Source: Muricomes intestini
Lineage (GTDB): Bacteria > Bacillota > Clostridia > Lachnospirales > Lachnospiraceae
NCBI RefSeq assembly: GCF_004346165.1
Contig: NZ_SLZZ01000001.1
Coordinates: forward strand, 62,001-126,000
DNA: 64,000 nt
Reading direction: 5' to 3'
Translations under genes and position numbers: made by a program
The notes under the pieces: model-generated
Told to the model about the DNA's origin: nothing
Seen by the model: the letters and a program-made list of their open reading frames with translations, nothing else
Database searches by the model: none
Shown: positions 1 through 8,241 of the stretch, in pieces
Layout of the letters: every line of letters starts with the position of its first letter
How positions within the stretch are numbered: the stretch's first letter is position 1

Positions 1-1
1 T

Positions 2-742
2 GATATTCATGCAGGAGGCGAGGATCTGGTATTTCCTCATCATGAAAATGAAATTGCCCAGAGTGAGTCCGCAAATGGTAAGGAATTTGCAAAATACTGG
101 ATGCATAATGCATTTCTCAATATTGACAACAGGAAGATGTCAAAATCTCTTGGAAATTTTTTCACAGTTAGGGAGATCAGTGAGAAATATGATCTGCAGA
201 TTCTGCGTTTTTTCATGCTCAGTGCCCACTATCGAAGCCCGTTGAATTTCAGCACAGAATTGATGGATGCAGCCAGGACGGGATTGGAGAGAATTATAAC
301 CGCTGCGGAGAATCTGAAGTTCCTGAAGGGTACTGCGAAAGCACAGGATATGACAGACGCAGAAAGAGAAGCCTTTGGAAAGACCCAGGAGTATGTGGCT
401 GGATTTGAAAAAGCGATGGATGATGATTTCAATACGGCAGACGCAATCTCTTCCATCTTTGAATTGGTGAAATACATCAATACTACGGCAGGGGGGGAGA
501 GCTCCGCAGAGTATCTGCAAAGCCTTCTGGATTTATTGGTGAAGCTGACTGATGTTCTTGGAATCATTGTGGATAAAAACGAGGAAATTCTGGCGGAGGA
601 TATTGAAGCTCTTATTGAACAGCGTCAGGCTGCCAGAAAGAATAAAAATTTTGCAAGAGCTGACGAAATCAGAGATGAACTTCTGGAAAAGGGTATTATA
701 CTGGAAGATACCCGAGAAGGAGTAAAATGGAAAAAGGCGTAG
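2..742 (+). CDS. cysS: Cysteine--tRNA ligase, C-terminal part (5' truncated by window)
   Basis: Charges tRNA-Cys in the cytoplasm. The frame is open from base 2, so the gene begins before the window. The visible 246 residues start within the catalytic core, with FPHHENE (zinc and active-site region) and then the KMSKS loop (RKMSKSLGN, near base 130). The helical DALR anticodon-binding domain and the C-terminal region follow. The ATG at 101 is internal and not a start. The last 16 bases overlap mrnC, which implies translational coupling. cysS-mrnC-rlmB-sigH is a conserved order in Firmicutes. The identification is secure; only the N-terminal half of the Rossmann domain is unseen. Confidence 0.97.
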   Translation, partial: DIHAGGEDLVFPHHENEIAQSESANGKEFAKYWMHNAFLNIDNRKMSKSLGNFFTVREISEKYDLQILRFFMLSAHYRSPLNFSTELMDAARTGLERIITAAENLKFLKGTAKAQDMTDAEREAFGKTQEYVAGFEKAMDDDFNTADAISSIFELVKYINTTAGGESSAEYLQSLLDLLVKLTDVLGIIVDKNEEILAEDIEALIEQRQAARKNKNFARADEIRDELLEKGIILEDTREGVKWKKA

Positions 743-1167
743 AGTTTGAGTTTCATGATTATATAAAAGAGGTATTGGATCTTCAAGAGGTGGATATTGC
801 AAGTTATTCACCTCTTGTTCTGGCATATATTGGTGATTGCATTTATGATTTGGTTATTAAGACTATGGTTATCAGCGGTGGAAATAAACCGGTACATAAT
901 CTGCATGAGGAGACAAGCAGGTTTGTACAGGCATCTGCCCAGTCACTGATGATGCGGGCAATGCAGGACCAATTGACAGAAGAAGAACATGTGATTTACA
1001 GAAGGGGAAGAAACGCAAAATCTGTTTCTCCTGCCAGGAACCAGTCCATCACAGATTACAGAAGAGCCACAGGGTTTGAGGCACTTTTGGGATATCTGTA
1101 CCTGAAAAAAGACTATAAAAGACTTATTGATTTAGTAAAAATCGGTTTGGACAGTCTGGAGGAATAA
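727..1167 (+). CDS. mrnC: Mini-ribonuclease III (23S rRNA maturation)
   Basis: A 146-residue RNase III-like catalytic domain without a double-stranded RNA-binding domain, the normal size for MrnC, which trims the ends of 23S rRNA precursor in Firmicutes. The signature LVLAYIGDCIYDL carries the acidic residues of the RNase III active site. A second conserved block, RRGRNAK, and the ATGFEALLGYLYL segment near the C terminus fit the family. The ATG at 727 lies inside the cysS end and is preceded by GAAGGAG. The gene sits between cysS and rlmB, two bases before rlmB, so the three are almost certainly one transcript devoted to translation machinery. Confidence 0.95.
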   Translation: MEKGVEFEFHDYIKEVLDLQEVDIASYSPLVLAYIGDCIYDLVIKTMVISGGNKPVHNLHEETSRFVQASAQSLMMRAMQDQLTEEEHVIYRRGRNAKSVSPARNQSITDYRRATGFEALLGYLYLKKDYKRLIDLVKIGLDSLEE

Positions 1168-1168
1168 T

Positions 1169-1939
1169 ATGAAGGAAAAAGAAAAAAAGGAAATGGAAAA
1201 TGAGAGCAATACATTAATAATTGAGGGCAGGAATGCAGTTTTAGAAGCTTTCCGTTCAGGTAGAACAATTGATAAACTTTTTGTTCTGGACGGTTGCCAG
1301 GATGGCCCTGTCCGGACGATTGTAAGAGAAGCAAAAAAGCAGGATACGATTTTAAACTTTGTAGGAAAAGAGAGACTCTCACAGCTTTCCGGGACCGGAA
1401 AGCATCAGGGGGTTATTGCGTGTGCGGCTGCTTACGGTTATTCGGACATAGAAGACATGTTTTGTCTGGCAGAAGAGAGAGGGGAACCACCTTTTTTAAT
1501 CTTGCTTGATAATATTGAGGATCCTCATAATCTGGGGGCAATAATACGTACTGCCAATCTAGCGGGAGCACACGGTGTCATTATACCCAAACGAAGGGCG
1601 GTGGGCCTTACTTCCACAGTTGTGAAAACCTCGGCCGGAGCTCTGAATTATACCCCGGTTGCAAAAGTGACAAATATAGCTAAGACAATAGAGGAACTTA
1701 AAGAAAGAGGACTTTGGTTTGTCTGCGCAGATATGGGTGGGGAAACAATGTACAGTTTAAATCTCACAGGCCCCATTGGCATGGTTATAGGGAATGAAGG
1801 AGAAGGAGTAGGGCGGCTGGTAAAAGAAAAGTGTGATTTTGTTGCAGGTATCCCCATGAAAGGAGAAATAGACTCCCTGAATGCGTCTGTTGCGGCCGGA
1901 GTTCTTGCATATGAAATTGTCCGTCAGAGAATGAAATAA
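1169..1939 (+). CDS. rlmB: 23S rRNA 2'-O-ribose methyltransferase, RlmB/TrmH family
   Basis: A SpoU/TrmH-class (SPOUT) methyltransferase of 256 residues. An N-terminal substrate-binding domain (about residues 14-90, beginning LIIEGRNAVLEAFR) precedes the knotted catalytic domain. Class motifs are clear: LDNIEDPHNLGAIIRTA (motif 1), GMVIGNEGEGV (motif 2) and IPMKGEIDSLNASVAAGV (motif 3, SAM-binding knot). It methylates a guanosine of 23S rRNA in the E. coli RlmB group; the exact nucleotide in this organism is inferred by family only. It starts two bases after mrnC. An internal ATG 24 bases on is a weaker alternative start. Confidence 0.94.
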   Translation: MKEKEKKEMENESNTLIIEGRNAVLEAFRSGRTIDKLFVLDGCQDGPVRTIVREAKKQDTILNFVGKERLSQLSGTGKHQGVIACAAAYGYSDIEDMFCLAEERGEPPFLILLDNIEDPHNLGAIIRTANLAGAHGVIIPKRRAVGLTSTVVKTSAGALNYTPVAKVTNIAKTIEELKERGLWFVCADMGGETMYSLNLTGPIGMVIGNEGEGVGRLVKEKCDFVAGIPMKGEIDSLNASVAAGVLAYEIVRQRMK

Positions 1940-1986
1940 AACACGGGAAATAGAACGGGTGGTTGGAATGAGAAGGGGATGGGCTG

Positions 1987-2601
1987 ATGAATAAATATGA
2001 TGCGGTAACGGATGAGCAGTTAATTTCAGATTTCCGGAATGGCAATTCAGAAATTATGGACTACATCATGGTAAAATATAAGTCAATGGTCCGTAAAAAG
2101 GCAAGAGCAATGTATTTAATCGGAGGGGAAAACGAAGATCTGATACAGGAAGGAATGATTGGGCTTATCAAAGCAGTCCGAGACTATAATCCTTCTCAGA
2201 AGGCCCCCTTCGCCAGCTTTGCGGAGCTTTGTGTATCCAGGCAGATGTATACTGCAATTGAAGCATCAAAAAGGAAAAAGCATTTACCGTTAAACTCTTA
2301 TATATCCCTGTATGAAGATAGAGGCAATACAGATGAAGAGAAGAGTATTCCTCTGATAGACACGATTGAACCGGAGGTGGAAAACAACCCGGAAACCCTG
2401 TACTTTGGCAAAGAATATACAGAAGCTTTTGCCGAGGAATTGAAGCAAAATTTAAGCGCTCTGGAAAACCGGGTGCTATACCTTCATCTCATGGGGACTG
2501 ACTATAGAACAATTGCAGAACTGCTCGACAAGAGTCCTAAAGCAATAGACAATGCACTGCAAAGAATAAGAAGCAAGGCTGAAAAATTACTGCCGGAATA
2601 A
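1987..2601 (+). CDS. sigH: RNA polymerase sigma-H (early sporulation sigma factor)
   Basis: A 204-residue sigma-70-family factor with regions 2 and 4 (region 2: ENEDLIQEGMIGLIKAVRDY; region 4 with the C-terminal helix-turn-helix ending SPKAIDNALQRIRSKAEKLL). Similarity to SigH/Spo0H is strong, and the position after cysS-mrnC-rlmB matches the Bacillus and clostridial order. SigH directs the transition into sporulation and activates spo0A and spoIIA promoters in relatives. GAAGGGGATGGGCTG places the Shine-Dalgarno directly before the ATG. It supports the view that the host forms spores. Confidence 0.94.
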   Translation: MNKYDAVTDEQLISDFRNGNSEIMDYIMVKYKSMVRKKARAMYLIGGENEDLIQEGMIGLIKAVRDYNPSQKAPFASFAELCVSRQMYTAIEASKRKKHLPLNSYISLYEDRGNTDEEKSIPLIDTIEPEVENNPETLYFGKEYTEAFAEELKQNLSALENRVLYLHLMGTDYRTIAELLDKSPKAIDNALQRIRSKAEKLLPE

Positions 2602-2653
2602 ACAGAGGGCCATTTTCTTCTTTGTTACATATACTAACAGAGGAGGTGATGCT

Positions 2654-3172
2654 ATGTCTGGGTGTATGGCAGAAGCAGTGGCCAGGGTACCGGCCGCATA
2701 TGCCGAGATAAGGGGAACGGACAAATATCCTAAAATAAATGGATTGGTGTATTTCTTTGATGTCTATGGAGGAACTATTGTAATGGCAGAGATTTACAGA
2801 CTGCCTGATAAACACACGCGGAACATGGGAAAATTCTTTGGCTTTCACATTTGTGAAGAGAGTATCTGTACAGGGGATGAGCCAGGCCCCTTAGCCTATA
2901 CATCAACCCATTTTAGCCCAGAATTTGCACAACACCCGCAACATTTAGGAGATTTGACGATACTTCTCTCAACTCAGGGAATCGCCTGGCTCGAAGTGTA
3001 TACTGGCAGATTCTTTCCTGAGCAGGTGATTGGCAGGACTGTAGAAATTCATGAACATCCCGATGATTTCATAACCCATCCTCATGGTAATGCCGGGGAA
3101 AGAATAGCATGCGGAGAAATTAAAGAGTGGGGAGACCAGCTTAGTGTATATCTATGGCCTATAGAAAACTAG
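2654..3172 (+). CDS. Cu/Zn superoxide dismutase-like protein with a Cys in place of one copper ligand
   Basis: A 172-residue protein with the Cu/Zn SOD framework and no signal peptide. Recognisable family blocks are GFHICEE (residues 63-69), THFSPEFAQHPQHLGDL (85-101), EIHEHPDDF (131-139) and GNAGERIACGEI (145-156). Aligned by eye to SOD1, the zinc site is intact (bridging H86, then H94, H97, D100), H65 and H133 match two copper ligands, and the active-site Arg (R150) is present. The remaining copper ligand is Cys67 instead of His (HxH becomes HxC). Such clostridial SOD-like proteins may bind zinc only or another metal, so dismutase activity is not assured. RBS AGAGGAGGTG precedes the ATG. 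It is monocistronic, ending in a terminator. Confidence 0.82.
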   Translation: MSGCMAEAVARVPAAYAEIRGTDKYPKINGLVYFFDVYGGTIVMAEIYRLPDKHTRNMGKFFGFHICEESICTGDEPGPLAYTSTHFSPEFAQHPQHLGDLTILLSTQGIAWLEVYTGRFFPEQVIGRTVEIHEHPDDFITHPHGNAGERIACGEIKEWGDQLSVYLWPIEN

Positions 3173-3186
3173 GAGTAATAAGAAAT

Positions 3187-3218
3187 AGCCCGCAATCTGG
3201 AGTAGATTCCGGGCTTTA
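3187..3218 (+). terminator. Intrinsic terminator after the SOD-like gene
   Basis: The arms AGCCCG (3187-3192) and CGGGCT (3210-3215), extended inside by AATCT/AGATT, form a hairpin 15 bases after the stop codon. It is followed by a short T/A run. Confidence 0.7.
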
Positions 3219-3222
3219 AAAA

Positions 3223-3256
3223 TCTCCCGGTAGGTAAGTGTAAGTACCAGGGGGAG
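3223..3256 (-). terminator. Probable terminator of tRNA-Thr
   Basis: On the minus strand, CTCCC and GGGAG arms (with inner GGTA/TACC pairing) lie 20 bases past the tRNA 3' end and are followed by ATTTTT. It is back to back with the SOD gene terminator. Confidence 0.55.
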
Positions 3257-3275
3257 AGTATTGTATCAAAAGTCA

Positions 3276-3348
3276 AGCTGCCTAGCGGATTCGAACCGCC
3301 GACCTCCGCCTTACCAAGGCGACGCTCTACCTACTGAGCCAAGGCAGC
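3276..3348 (-). tRNA. tRNA-Thr (GGU anticodon)
   Basis: A full 73-nt cloverleaf can be drawn on the minus strand: acceptor GCTGCCT/AGGCAGC, D arm GCTCAGTAGGTAGAGC, anticodon stem TCGCC/GGCGG with loop TTGGTAA (anticodon GGT), and a T arm with the TTCGAAT loop. The 3' CCA is not encoded. It stands alone between convergent or opposed protein genes. Confidence 0.95.
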
Positions 3349-3376
3349 CTGTACGTGGGTTACACGCAACATTGAT

Positions 3377-3406
3377 AATATACACTAAAATGAGCAGTAT
3401 TGTCAA
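3377..3406 (-). promoter_or_regulatory. Promoter of tRNA-Thr
   Basis: Read on the minus strand, a perfect TTGACA (complement of 3401-3406) is 18 bases from TATATT (complement of 3377-3382), about 28 bases before the mature 5' end of the tRNA. Confidence 0.65.
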
Positions 3407-3415
3407 TATGATTTG

Positions 3416-3862
3416 TTAAATATTTTCGGAATCCAGTATGATTGTGAAGGGGCCATCATTGACAAGGCTGACTTTCATTTCGGCTCCGAAACTTCCAGTA
3501 TGGACTATCGGGACTTCTTTCTTGCATTTTTCTATGATATATTCGTAGAGGGCATTTGCCATATCAGGTTTGCCGGCTTCAATAAAGCTGGGACGGTTGC
3601 CTTTTTTACAGTTCGCATACAGGGTGAACTGAGAAATAAGGAGAATATTCCCGTTTACATCGGAGAGGGAAAGATTTGTTTTTCCATTTGCATCTTCAAA
3701 GATTCTGAGCCCAATCATTTTCCGGATGAGCCTGTCTGCTGTTTCTTTTGTGTCACTGTCTGAAATTCCAATCAGAACAAGAAATCCTTTTTTTATTTTA
3801 CCGATTATTTTTTCTTCAACAGTTACGGATGCTTCCGTAACTCTTTGTATTACAAATTTCAT
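3416..3862 (-). CDS. dtd: D-aminoacyl-tRNA deacylase
   Basis: A 148-residue cytoplasmic proofreading enzyme that removes D-amino acids (and glycine from tRNA-Ala) from mischarged tRNA. It has the normal family length and both defining motifs of [20 protein letters not shown] with the SQ(F)T catalytic element, and the NDGPFTI strand near the C terminus that carries the cross-subunit cis Gly-Pro-type element. The ATG at 3862 is preceded on the minus strand by a purine-rich AGGAGTGCAGC. It is transcribed toward the tRNA-Thr gene. relA, its frequent neighbour in Firmicutes, is not beside it. Confidence 0.95.
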   Translation of the reverse strand: MKFVIQRVTEASVTVEEKIIGKIKKGFLVLIGISDSDTKETADRLIRKMIGLRIFEDANGKTNLSLSDVNGNILLISQFTLYANCKKGNRPSFIEAGKPDMANALYEYIIEKCKKEVPIVHTGSFGAEMKVSLVNDGPFTIILDSENI

Positions 3863-3952
3863 GCTGCACTCCTTATATGTTTCATATGTGTAGTTTTATA
3901 TAGTACTTATTTTATACTCTCTGTAGTATAAAGTCCAGGCAAAATCGAGCTG

Positions 3953-3968
3953 ATGGCTGAACTGTTAC
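3953..3968 (+). repeat. Solitary arm of a dispersed inverted-repeat element
   Basis: The 16-base sequence ATGGCTGAACTGTTAC is identical to the right arm of the short palindromic element at 46622-46719. Only one arm is seen here, in the gap between dtd and the next gene, so this may be a decayed copy. Confidence 0.55.
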
Positions 3969-4082
3969 TATGTAGTTAAAAATGACGCTAATTAGAAGAG
4001 GAGAAACACCTACAAATAGCAACAATTTGTCGAATCCAAGGATAAGTATTGATAAAAGCGTGTGATTACCGTGAGATTATGA

Positions 4083-4088
4083 TATAAT
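4083..4088 (+). promoter_or_regulatory. Possible -10 element before the 113-residue gene
   Basis: A consensus TATAAT lies 49 bases before the ATG at 4137. No good -35 is visible at 16-18 bases, so the promoter call is weak. Confidence 0.3.
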
Positions 4089-4136
4089 CAAAATTAAAGT
4101 TGTGGAATTTTTTTAGTACAGGTAAAGAGGAACATT

Positions 4137-4478
4137 ATGGACGGCCTGTATAAGAGTGAGCTCGTTCCGCTGAGAAAATGTCTGGAGGAATTACTGGAAT
4201 TTATACAGGGACTAAAGGTAGAAGAGATTCCGTACTTTTACAGATTCATTGAAAACATGAAATATAATCTTGAAATTTGTTGTCTGGTTCAATATGAGGG
4301 GTGGGAGCAGCTGGAAAAAATTTTAAAGAGGGATTGGAAGGCAGCAAATCATATGCTGTTGGGAATCCCGGGATTTGATATTCATGCGGACAATCCTGAC
4401 AAAAGAGATGAGTTGAACTGCAGGTTTCTTGAACTTGTTTCCAATGTAGAGCAATATCTAAAGGAGGGACAGGGCTGA
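4137..4478 (+). CDS. Hypothetical protein, 113 residues
   Basis: A soluble, mainly helical, charged protein with no signal peptide, membrane segment or motif I recognise. Amphipathic helices are suggested by stretches such as LRKCLEELLEFIQGLK near the N terminus and LELVSNVEQYLKEG at the end. AAAGAGG 7 bases before the ATG is a fair ribosome-binding site, and a terminator follows immediately, so it is a single-gene transcript. I cannot assign a function. Coding potential is supported by the RBS, good codon use and the tight terminator. Confidence 0.7.
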   Translation: MDGLYKSELVPLRKCLEELLEFIQGLKVEEIPYFYRFIENMKYNLEICCLVQYEGWEQLEKILKRDWKAANHMLLGIPGFDIHADNPDKRDELNCRFLELVSNVEQYLKEGQG

Positions 4479-4486
4479 CCGGAAGG

Positions 4487-4511
4487 ACGAGGATGAAAAC
4501 CTCGTTCTTTT
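4487..4511 (+). terminator. Intrinsic terminator
   Basis: ACGAGG, a 7-base loop and CCTCGT followed by TCTTTTG, 8 bases after the hypothetical gene's stop. Confidence 0.75.
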
Positions 4512-4527
4512 GTTGTCAGGAGATTAC

Positions 4528-4556
4528 TTGTCGTTACATAGGATTTGTGGTAATAT
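4528..4556 (+). promoter_or_regulatory. Probable glnS promoter
   Basis: TTGTCG, a 17-base spacer and TAATAT end 35 bases before the glnS ATG. Spacing is ideal, but both boxes deviate from consensus. Confidence 0.45.
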
Positions 4557-4591
4557 AGTTGGGCAGAATGTAAGTATTTGAGGAGGAAACA

Positions 4592-6259
4592 ATGGAAAAC
4601 GAGACAGTTTCAAAGAATTTTATTGAACAGGAAATAGATAGGGACCTTGCGGAGGGTGTATACAACCATGTGAGTACCAGATTTCCGCCTGAACCTAATG
4701 GGTATCTTCATATCGGACATGCCAAATCCATACTTTTGAATTATGGTCTGGCCCAGGAATATAACGGAACATTCCACATGCGTTTCGATGATACAAATCC
4801 GACAAAAGAAAAGGTAGAATTTGTAGATTCCATTAAGGAGGATATCCGCTGGCTGGGGGCAGACTGGAAAAATCATCTGTATTTTGCGTCAGACTACTTT
4901 AACCAGATGTATGAGTTTGCTGTGAAATTAATAAAAAAGGGAAAGGCTTATGTATGTGACCTTTCACCGGAAGAGATTCGTGAATACAGGGGAACACTGA
5001 CTGAGCCGGGGAAAGACAGTCCGTACAGAAATCGCTCTGTAAAAGAGAACCTGGAGTTGTTCGGGGCTATGAAGGACGGAAAATACGGAGACGGGGAGAA
5101 AGTCCTGAGGGCGAAGATTGATATGGCTTCCCCTAATATGAACATGCGTGATCCGATTCTTTACCGCGTTGCCCATATACCTCATCATAGAACAGGCGAC
5201 AAATGGTGTATTTATCCGATGTATGATTTTGCCCATCCGCTGGAGGATGCAATTGAAGGAATTACTCATTCCATTTGTACTCTGGAATTTGAGGATCACA
5301 GGCCATTATATGACTGGGTTGTAAAAGAGTGTGAATTTGAGCAGCCGCCGAGACAGATTGAGTTTGCAAAGCTCTATCTGACCAATGTGGTGACAGGGAA
5401 ACGCTATATTAAAAAGCTGGTAGAAGACCATATTGTGGATGGCTGGGATGATCCCCGTCTTGTGTCCATTGCGGCACTGAGAAGGAGAGGATTCACGCCG
5501 GAATCAATTAAGATGTTCATTGATATGTGCGGCGTATCCAAAAGCCAAAGCTCTGTAGATTATGCCATGCTGGACTACTGTATCCGAGAGGACTTGAAGC
5601 TGAAGAGGCCCCGTATGCTGGCGGTGCTTGATCCCATCAAGCTGGTGATCGATAATTATCCGGAAGACCAGGTAGAATATCTGGATGTGCCAAACAACCT
5701 GGAAAATGAGACACTTGGCAGCAGGAAGGTTCCATTTGGCAGAGAACTTTACATCGAAAGAAATGACTTTATGGAGGAGCCTCCAAAGAAGTATTTCCGT
5801 CTTTTCCCCGGGAATGAAGTTCGCCTTATGTATGCCTATTTCGTAAAATGCGTAAGCTTTGTCAAAGATGAGGCGGGGAATGTGGCGGAGGTTCACTGCA
5901 CCTATGACCCTGAGACAAAAAGTGGCGGAGGCTTTACTGGAAGAAAAGTAAAGGGAACAATTCACTGGGTACCGGTTTCTGATTCGATAAAGGCAGAAGT
6001 GCGTCTCTATGAAAATCTGGTGGATGAGGAGAAGGGTGTATATAACAAAGAAGACGGTTCTCTAAACCTGAATCCTAATTCTCTTACTATTCTTAAGGAT
6101 TGCTATGTAGAAAACAACTTTGATGAGGAACAATCGTATGATAGCTTTCAGTTTGTCAGAAATGGTTACTTCTGTATAGATGCAAAGGACTCAAAACCAG
6201 ACGCACTTGTATTCAACCGGATTGTGCCTCTTAAGAGCTCTTTTAAATTGCCGAAGTAA
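4592..6259 (+). CDS. glnS: Glutamine--tRNA ligase
   Basis: A 555-residue class I synthetase that charges tRNA-Gln directly. The catalytic domain opens with [17 protein letters not shown] (HIGH motif) and later has the KMSKS-equivalent [16 protein letters not shown]. The all-beta anticodon-binding region fills the C-terminal third. Its length equals that of bacterial GlnRS. Many Firmicutes lack GlnRS and use GatCAB amidation instead, so its presence is a lineage marker for Clostridia that acquired glnS. GAGGAGG lies 6 bases before the ATG. The MocR-type gene follows after 21 bases and may be cotranscribed, though no functional link is obvious. Confidence 0.96.
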   Translation: MENETVSKNFIEQEIDRDLAEGVYNHVSTRFPPEPNGYLHIGHAKSILLNYGLAQEYNGTFHMRFDDTNPTKEKVEFVDSIKEDIRWLGADWKNHLYFASDYFNQMYEFAVKLIKKGKAYVCDLSPEEIREYRGTLTEPGKDSPYRNRSVKENLELFGAMKDGKYGDGEKVLRAKIDMASPNMNMRDPILYRVAHIPHHRTGDKWCIYPMYDFAHPLEDAIEGITHSICTLEFEDHRPLYDWVVKECEFEQPPRQIEFAKLYLTNVVTGKRYIKKLVEDHIVDGWDDPRLVSIAALRRRGFTPESIKMFIDMCGVSKSQSSVDYAMLDYCIREDLKLKRPRMLAVLDPIKLVIDNYPEDQVEYLDVPNNLENETLGSRKVPFGRELYIERNDFMEEPPKKYFRLFPGNEVRLMYAYFVKCVSFVKDEAGNVAEVHCTYDPETKSGGGFTGRKVKGTIHWVPVSDSIKAEVRLYENLVDEEKGVYNKEDGSLNLNPNSLTILKDCYVENNFDEEQSYDSFQFVRNGYFCIDAKDSKPDALVFNRIVPLKSSFKLPK

Positions 6260-6280
6260 ACCCTGTGGGGAAAAAATAAG

Positions 6281-7690
6281 ATGAATGAATTGACGATAAA
6301 CCTTCGGCCTGGCTCCAAAACTCCTCTTTATGAGCAAATTTATGACTATATAAAAAAAGATATCCAGGGCAAAAAAATTCAAAGTGGGGAAAAGCTGCCT
6401 TCTACCCGTTCCCTAAGTAAATATTTGGAGGTCAGCAGAAGCACGGTGGAGCTGGCCTATGAGCAGCTTTTGTCTGAAGGCTACGTGGAGGCAGAACCTT
6501 ACCGTGGTTATTTTGTTGCCCAGATAGAAGAACTATATCAGTTAAATCAGGCTGCCGGGTCAATTCAAAAAAAGCCTGTGAAGGAAGAAAGCCGATACAA
6601 ATATGACTTTACACCTAATGGAGTAGATTTAAAAAGCTTTCCTTATCATGCGTGGCGTAAGTTGTCCAAAGATTGCCTGCTGGACGACAAAGCTGAAATG
6701 TTTCGCCTGGGAGAACCTCAGGGGGAATATGGACTTAGGAATGCCATCTGTAATTATCTGCATCAGGCCAGAGGGGTCAACTGCCTCCCGGAACAGATTA
6801 TTGTGGGGGCCGGGAATGATTATCTTCTGATGCTTTTGACAACGGTAATTGGGCAGAACCACAAGGTTGCCCTGGAGAATCCCACATATAAGCAGGCCTA
6901 CAGACTTTTTAAAAATCTTTCCTATGAGGTTTGTACGGTGAATATGGATTCCAGGGGAATGGAAATTAACCAGCTTAAAGAAACTGGGGCGGATATTGCC
7001 TTTGTGATGCCGTCCCACCAATATCCTCTGGGGATTGTCATGCCCATCAAGAGACGTCTGGAGCTTTTAAGATGGGCGGATGAGGAAGAGCTTCGTTATA
7101 TTATAGAGGATGATTATGACAGTGAATTCCGTTATAAAGGGAAACCTATTCCGGCGCTGCAGGGATATGACAGCCATGACAAAGTAATCTATATGGGTAC
7201 CTTTTCAAAGTCTATTGCACCTGCAATAAGAATGAGCTATATGGTACTTCCTGCCTCTCTGCTTTCATTGTATCAGGAGAGAAGTGGTTTCCTGAATTCT
7301 ACTGTCTCAAAGGTAGATCAGCTGATTGTACAGAAATTCATAGAAGAAGGATATTATGAGCGCCATCTGAATAAAACAAGAGCTCTATATAAAAGCAGAC
7401 ATGATGTACTGCTGGGATGCTTGAAAGGGATACAGGATATCTGCACAGTGTCGGGAGAAAACTCCGGTGTTCATTTACTGCTGCATTTTAGAGAGGGACT
7501 GTCCGAGGAAGAATTAATAAAAAGAGCAGAAGCAAGAGGAATAAAAGTCTACGGACTGACAGAGCATTATGTCGAACCCCAGAAAAAAAGAAATGCTACG
7601 ATACTATTGGGGTATGCAAACATGAACGAAGAACAAATAAAAGAAGCAGTCTCTATTTTGAAAAGGGCATGGAGGCAGAAAGAAATTTGA
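6281..7690 (+). CDS. MocR/GabR-type transcriptional regulator (GntR HTH fused to aminotransferase fold)
   Basis: 469 residues. An N-terminal GntR winged helix (about 10-80, with GEKLPSTRSLSKYLEVSRSTVELAYEQL) is joined by a linker to a class I/II aminotransferase domain (about 110-465). The PLP-binding lysine lies in TFSKSIAPAIRMSY, and DDYDSEFRY supplies the conserved Asp for the pyridine nitrogen. MocR proteins sense PLP or amino-compound adducts and control genes such as pdxST, gabT or transporter genes. No such target is adjacent, so the regulon is unknown. The RBS is weak (TGGGG). It could be a pdxR homologue, but without pdxST nearby I leave it unnamed. Confidence 0.88.
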   Translation: MNELTINLRPGSKTPLYEQIYDYIKKDIQGKKIQSGEKLPSTRSLSKYLEVSRSTVELAYEQLLSEGYVEAEPYRGYFVAQIEELYQLNQAAGSIQKKPVKEESRYKYDFTPNGVDLKSFPYHAWRKLSKDCLLDDKAEMFRLGEPQGEYGLRNAICNYLHQARGVNCLPEQIIVGAGNDYLLMLLTTVIGQNHKVALENPTYKQAYRLFKNLSYEVCTVNMDSRGMEINQLKETGADIAFVMPSHQYPLGIVMPIKRRLELLRWADEEELRYIIEDDYDSEFRYKGKPIPALQGYDSHDKVIYMGTFSKSIAPAIRMSYMVLPASLLSLYQERSGFLNSTVSKVDQLIVQKFIEEGYYERHLNKTRALYKSRHDVLLGCLKGIQDICTVSGENSGVHLLLHFREGLSEEELIKRAEARGIKVYGLTEHYVEPQKKRNATILLGYANMNEEQIKEAVSILKRAWRQKEI

Positions 7691-7746
7691 CAAAACATAC
7701 AGGACCCAAGACAGCTGCCTCCGGTCCCGTGAGAATAATCAAGTTA

Positions 7747-8046
7747 TTATTTAATTTCAATGGAAGACGATTTCTCTGATTTCTCTTTCTCTGAAACCGC
7801 TTCATGAGAAGCCTCCGCGGCATCGCCCTCAGAAGTACTGTCAGCTGCTTTTTTAAGCGGGACATATTCTCTGTCACGGACAGGCTGAAGATCACTGTCC
7901 AAATCAAAATCCTCATCTTCTGTAAGGTCCTGGCTGTCATCACAGCTGCATTTATCAGATCTTCCTTTACAAAAATAAGCTATGATAAGACCAATTGCAG
8001 TACCAACGGCTGCAAGACTTATGAACCATTTTAAAAACTTTTTCAA
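7747..8046 (-). CDS. Small membrane-anchored acidic protein, 99 residues
   Basis: One N-terminal transmembrane or uncleaved signal segment (about residues 6-26, LKWFISLAAVGTAIGLIIAY) is followed by CKGRSDKCSCDD and a highly acidic, Ser/Glu-rich disordered tail. The Cys cluster right after the membrane segment is notable, but there is no lipobox in the usual place. The ATG is preceded on the minus strand by AAAGGAG. It is a Lachnospiraceae-style hypothetical protein of unknown function, and I do not recognise a family. Confidence 0.65.
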   Translation of the reverse strand: MKKFLKWFISLAAVGTAIGLIIAYFCKGRSDKCSCDDSQDLTEDEDFDLDSDLQPVRDREYVPLKKAADSTSEGDAAEASHEAVSEKEKSEKSSSIEIK

Positions 8047-8140
8047 TTTATAAGTCTCCTTTCTATGGGGTAATAATTGAACTTAAGGCTTATTGTAATA
8101 CTTTTCAGGCGGAATTACAATGAGGAAATCGAAATAATAT

Positions 8141-8169
8141 TTTACATAATGATGAAAATATAGTATAAT
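8141..8169 (+). promoter_or_regulatory. purA promoter
   Basis: TTTACA (8141-8146), a 17-base spacer and TATAAT (8164-8169), about 70 bases before the purA start codon. It is a strong sigma-A-type match. Confidence 0.75.
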
Positions 8170-8241
8170 TCATGAGGCGGCCGATTCATAAGAGACGCTA
8201 ATGAAGTTCTAAAAGTGACAATATACGCAGGAGGGTTCAAA

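Noticed and set aside
8215-8241. Upstream start for purA
   Set aside because: No SD before it, whereas GGAGGG lies correctly before ATG 8242, giving the family's standard N terminus.
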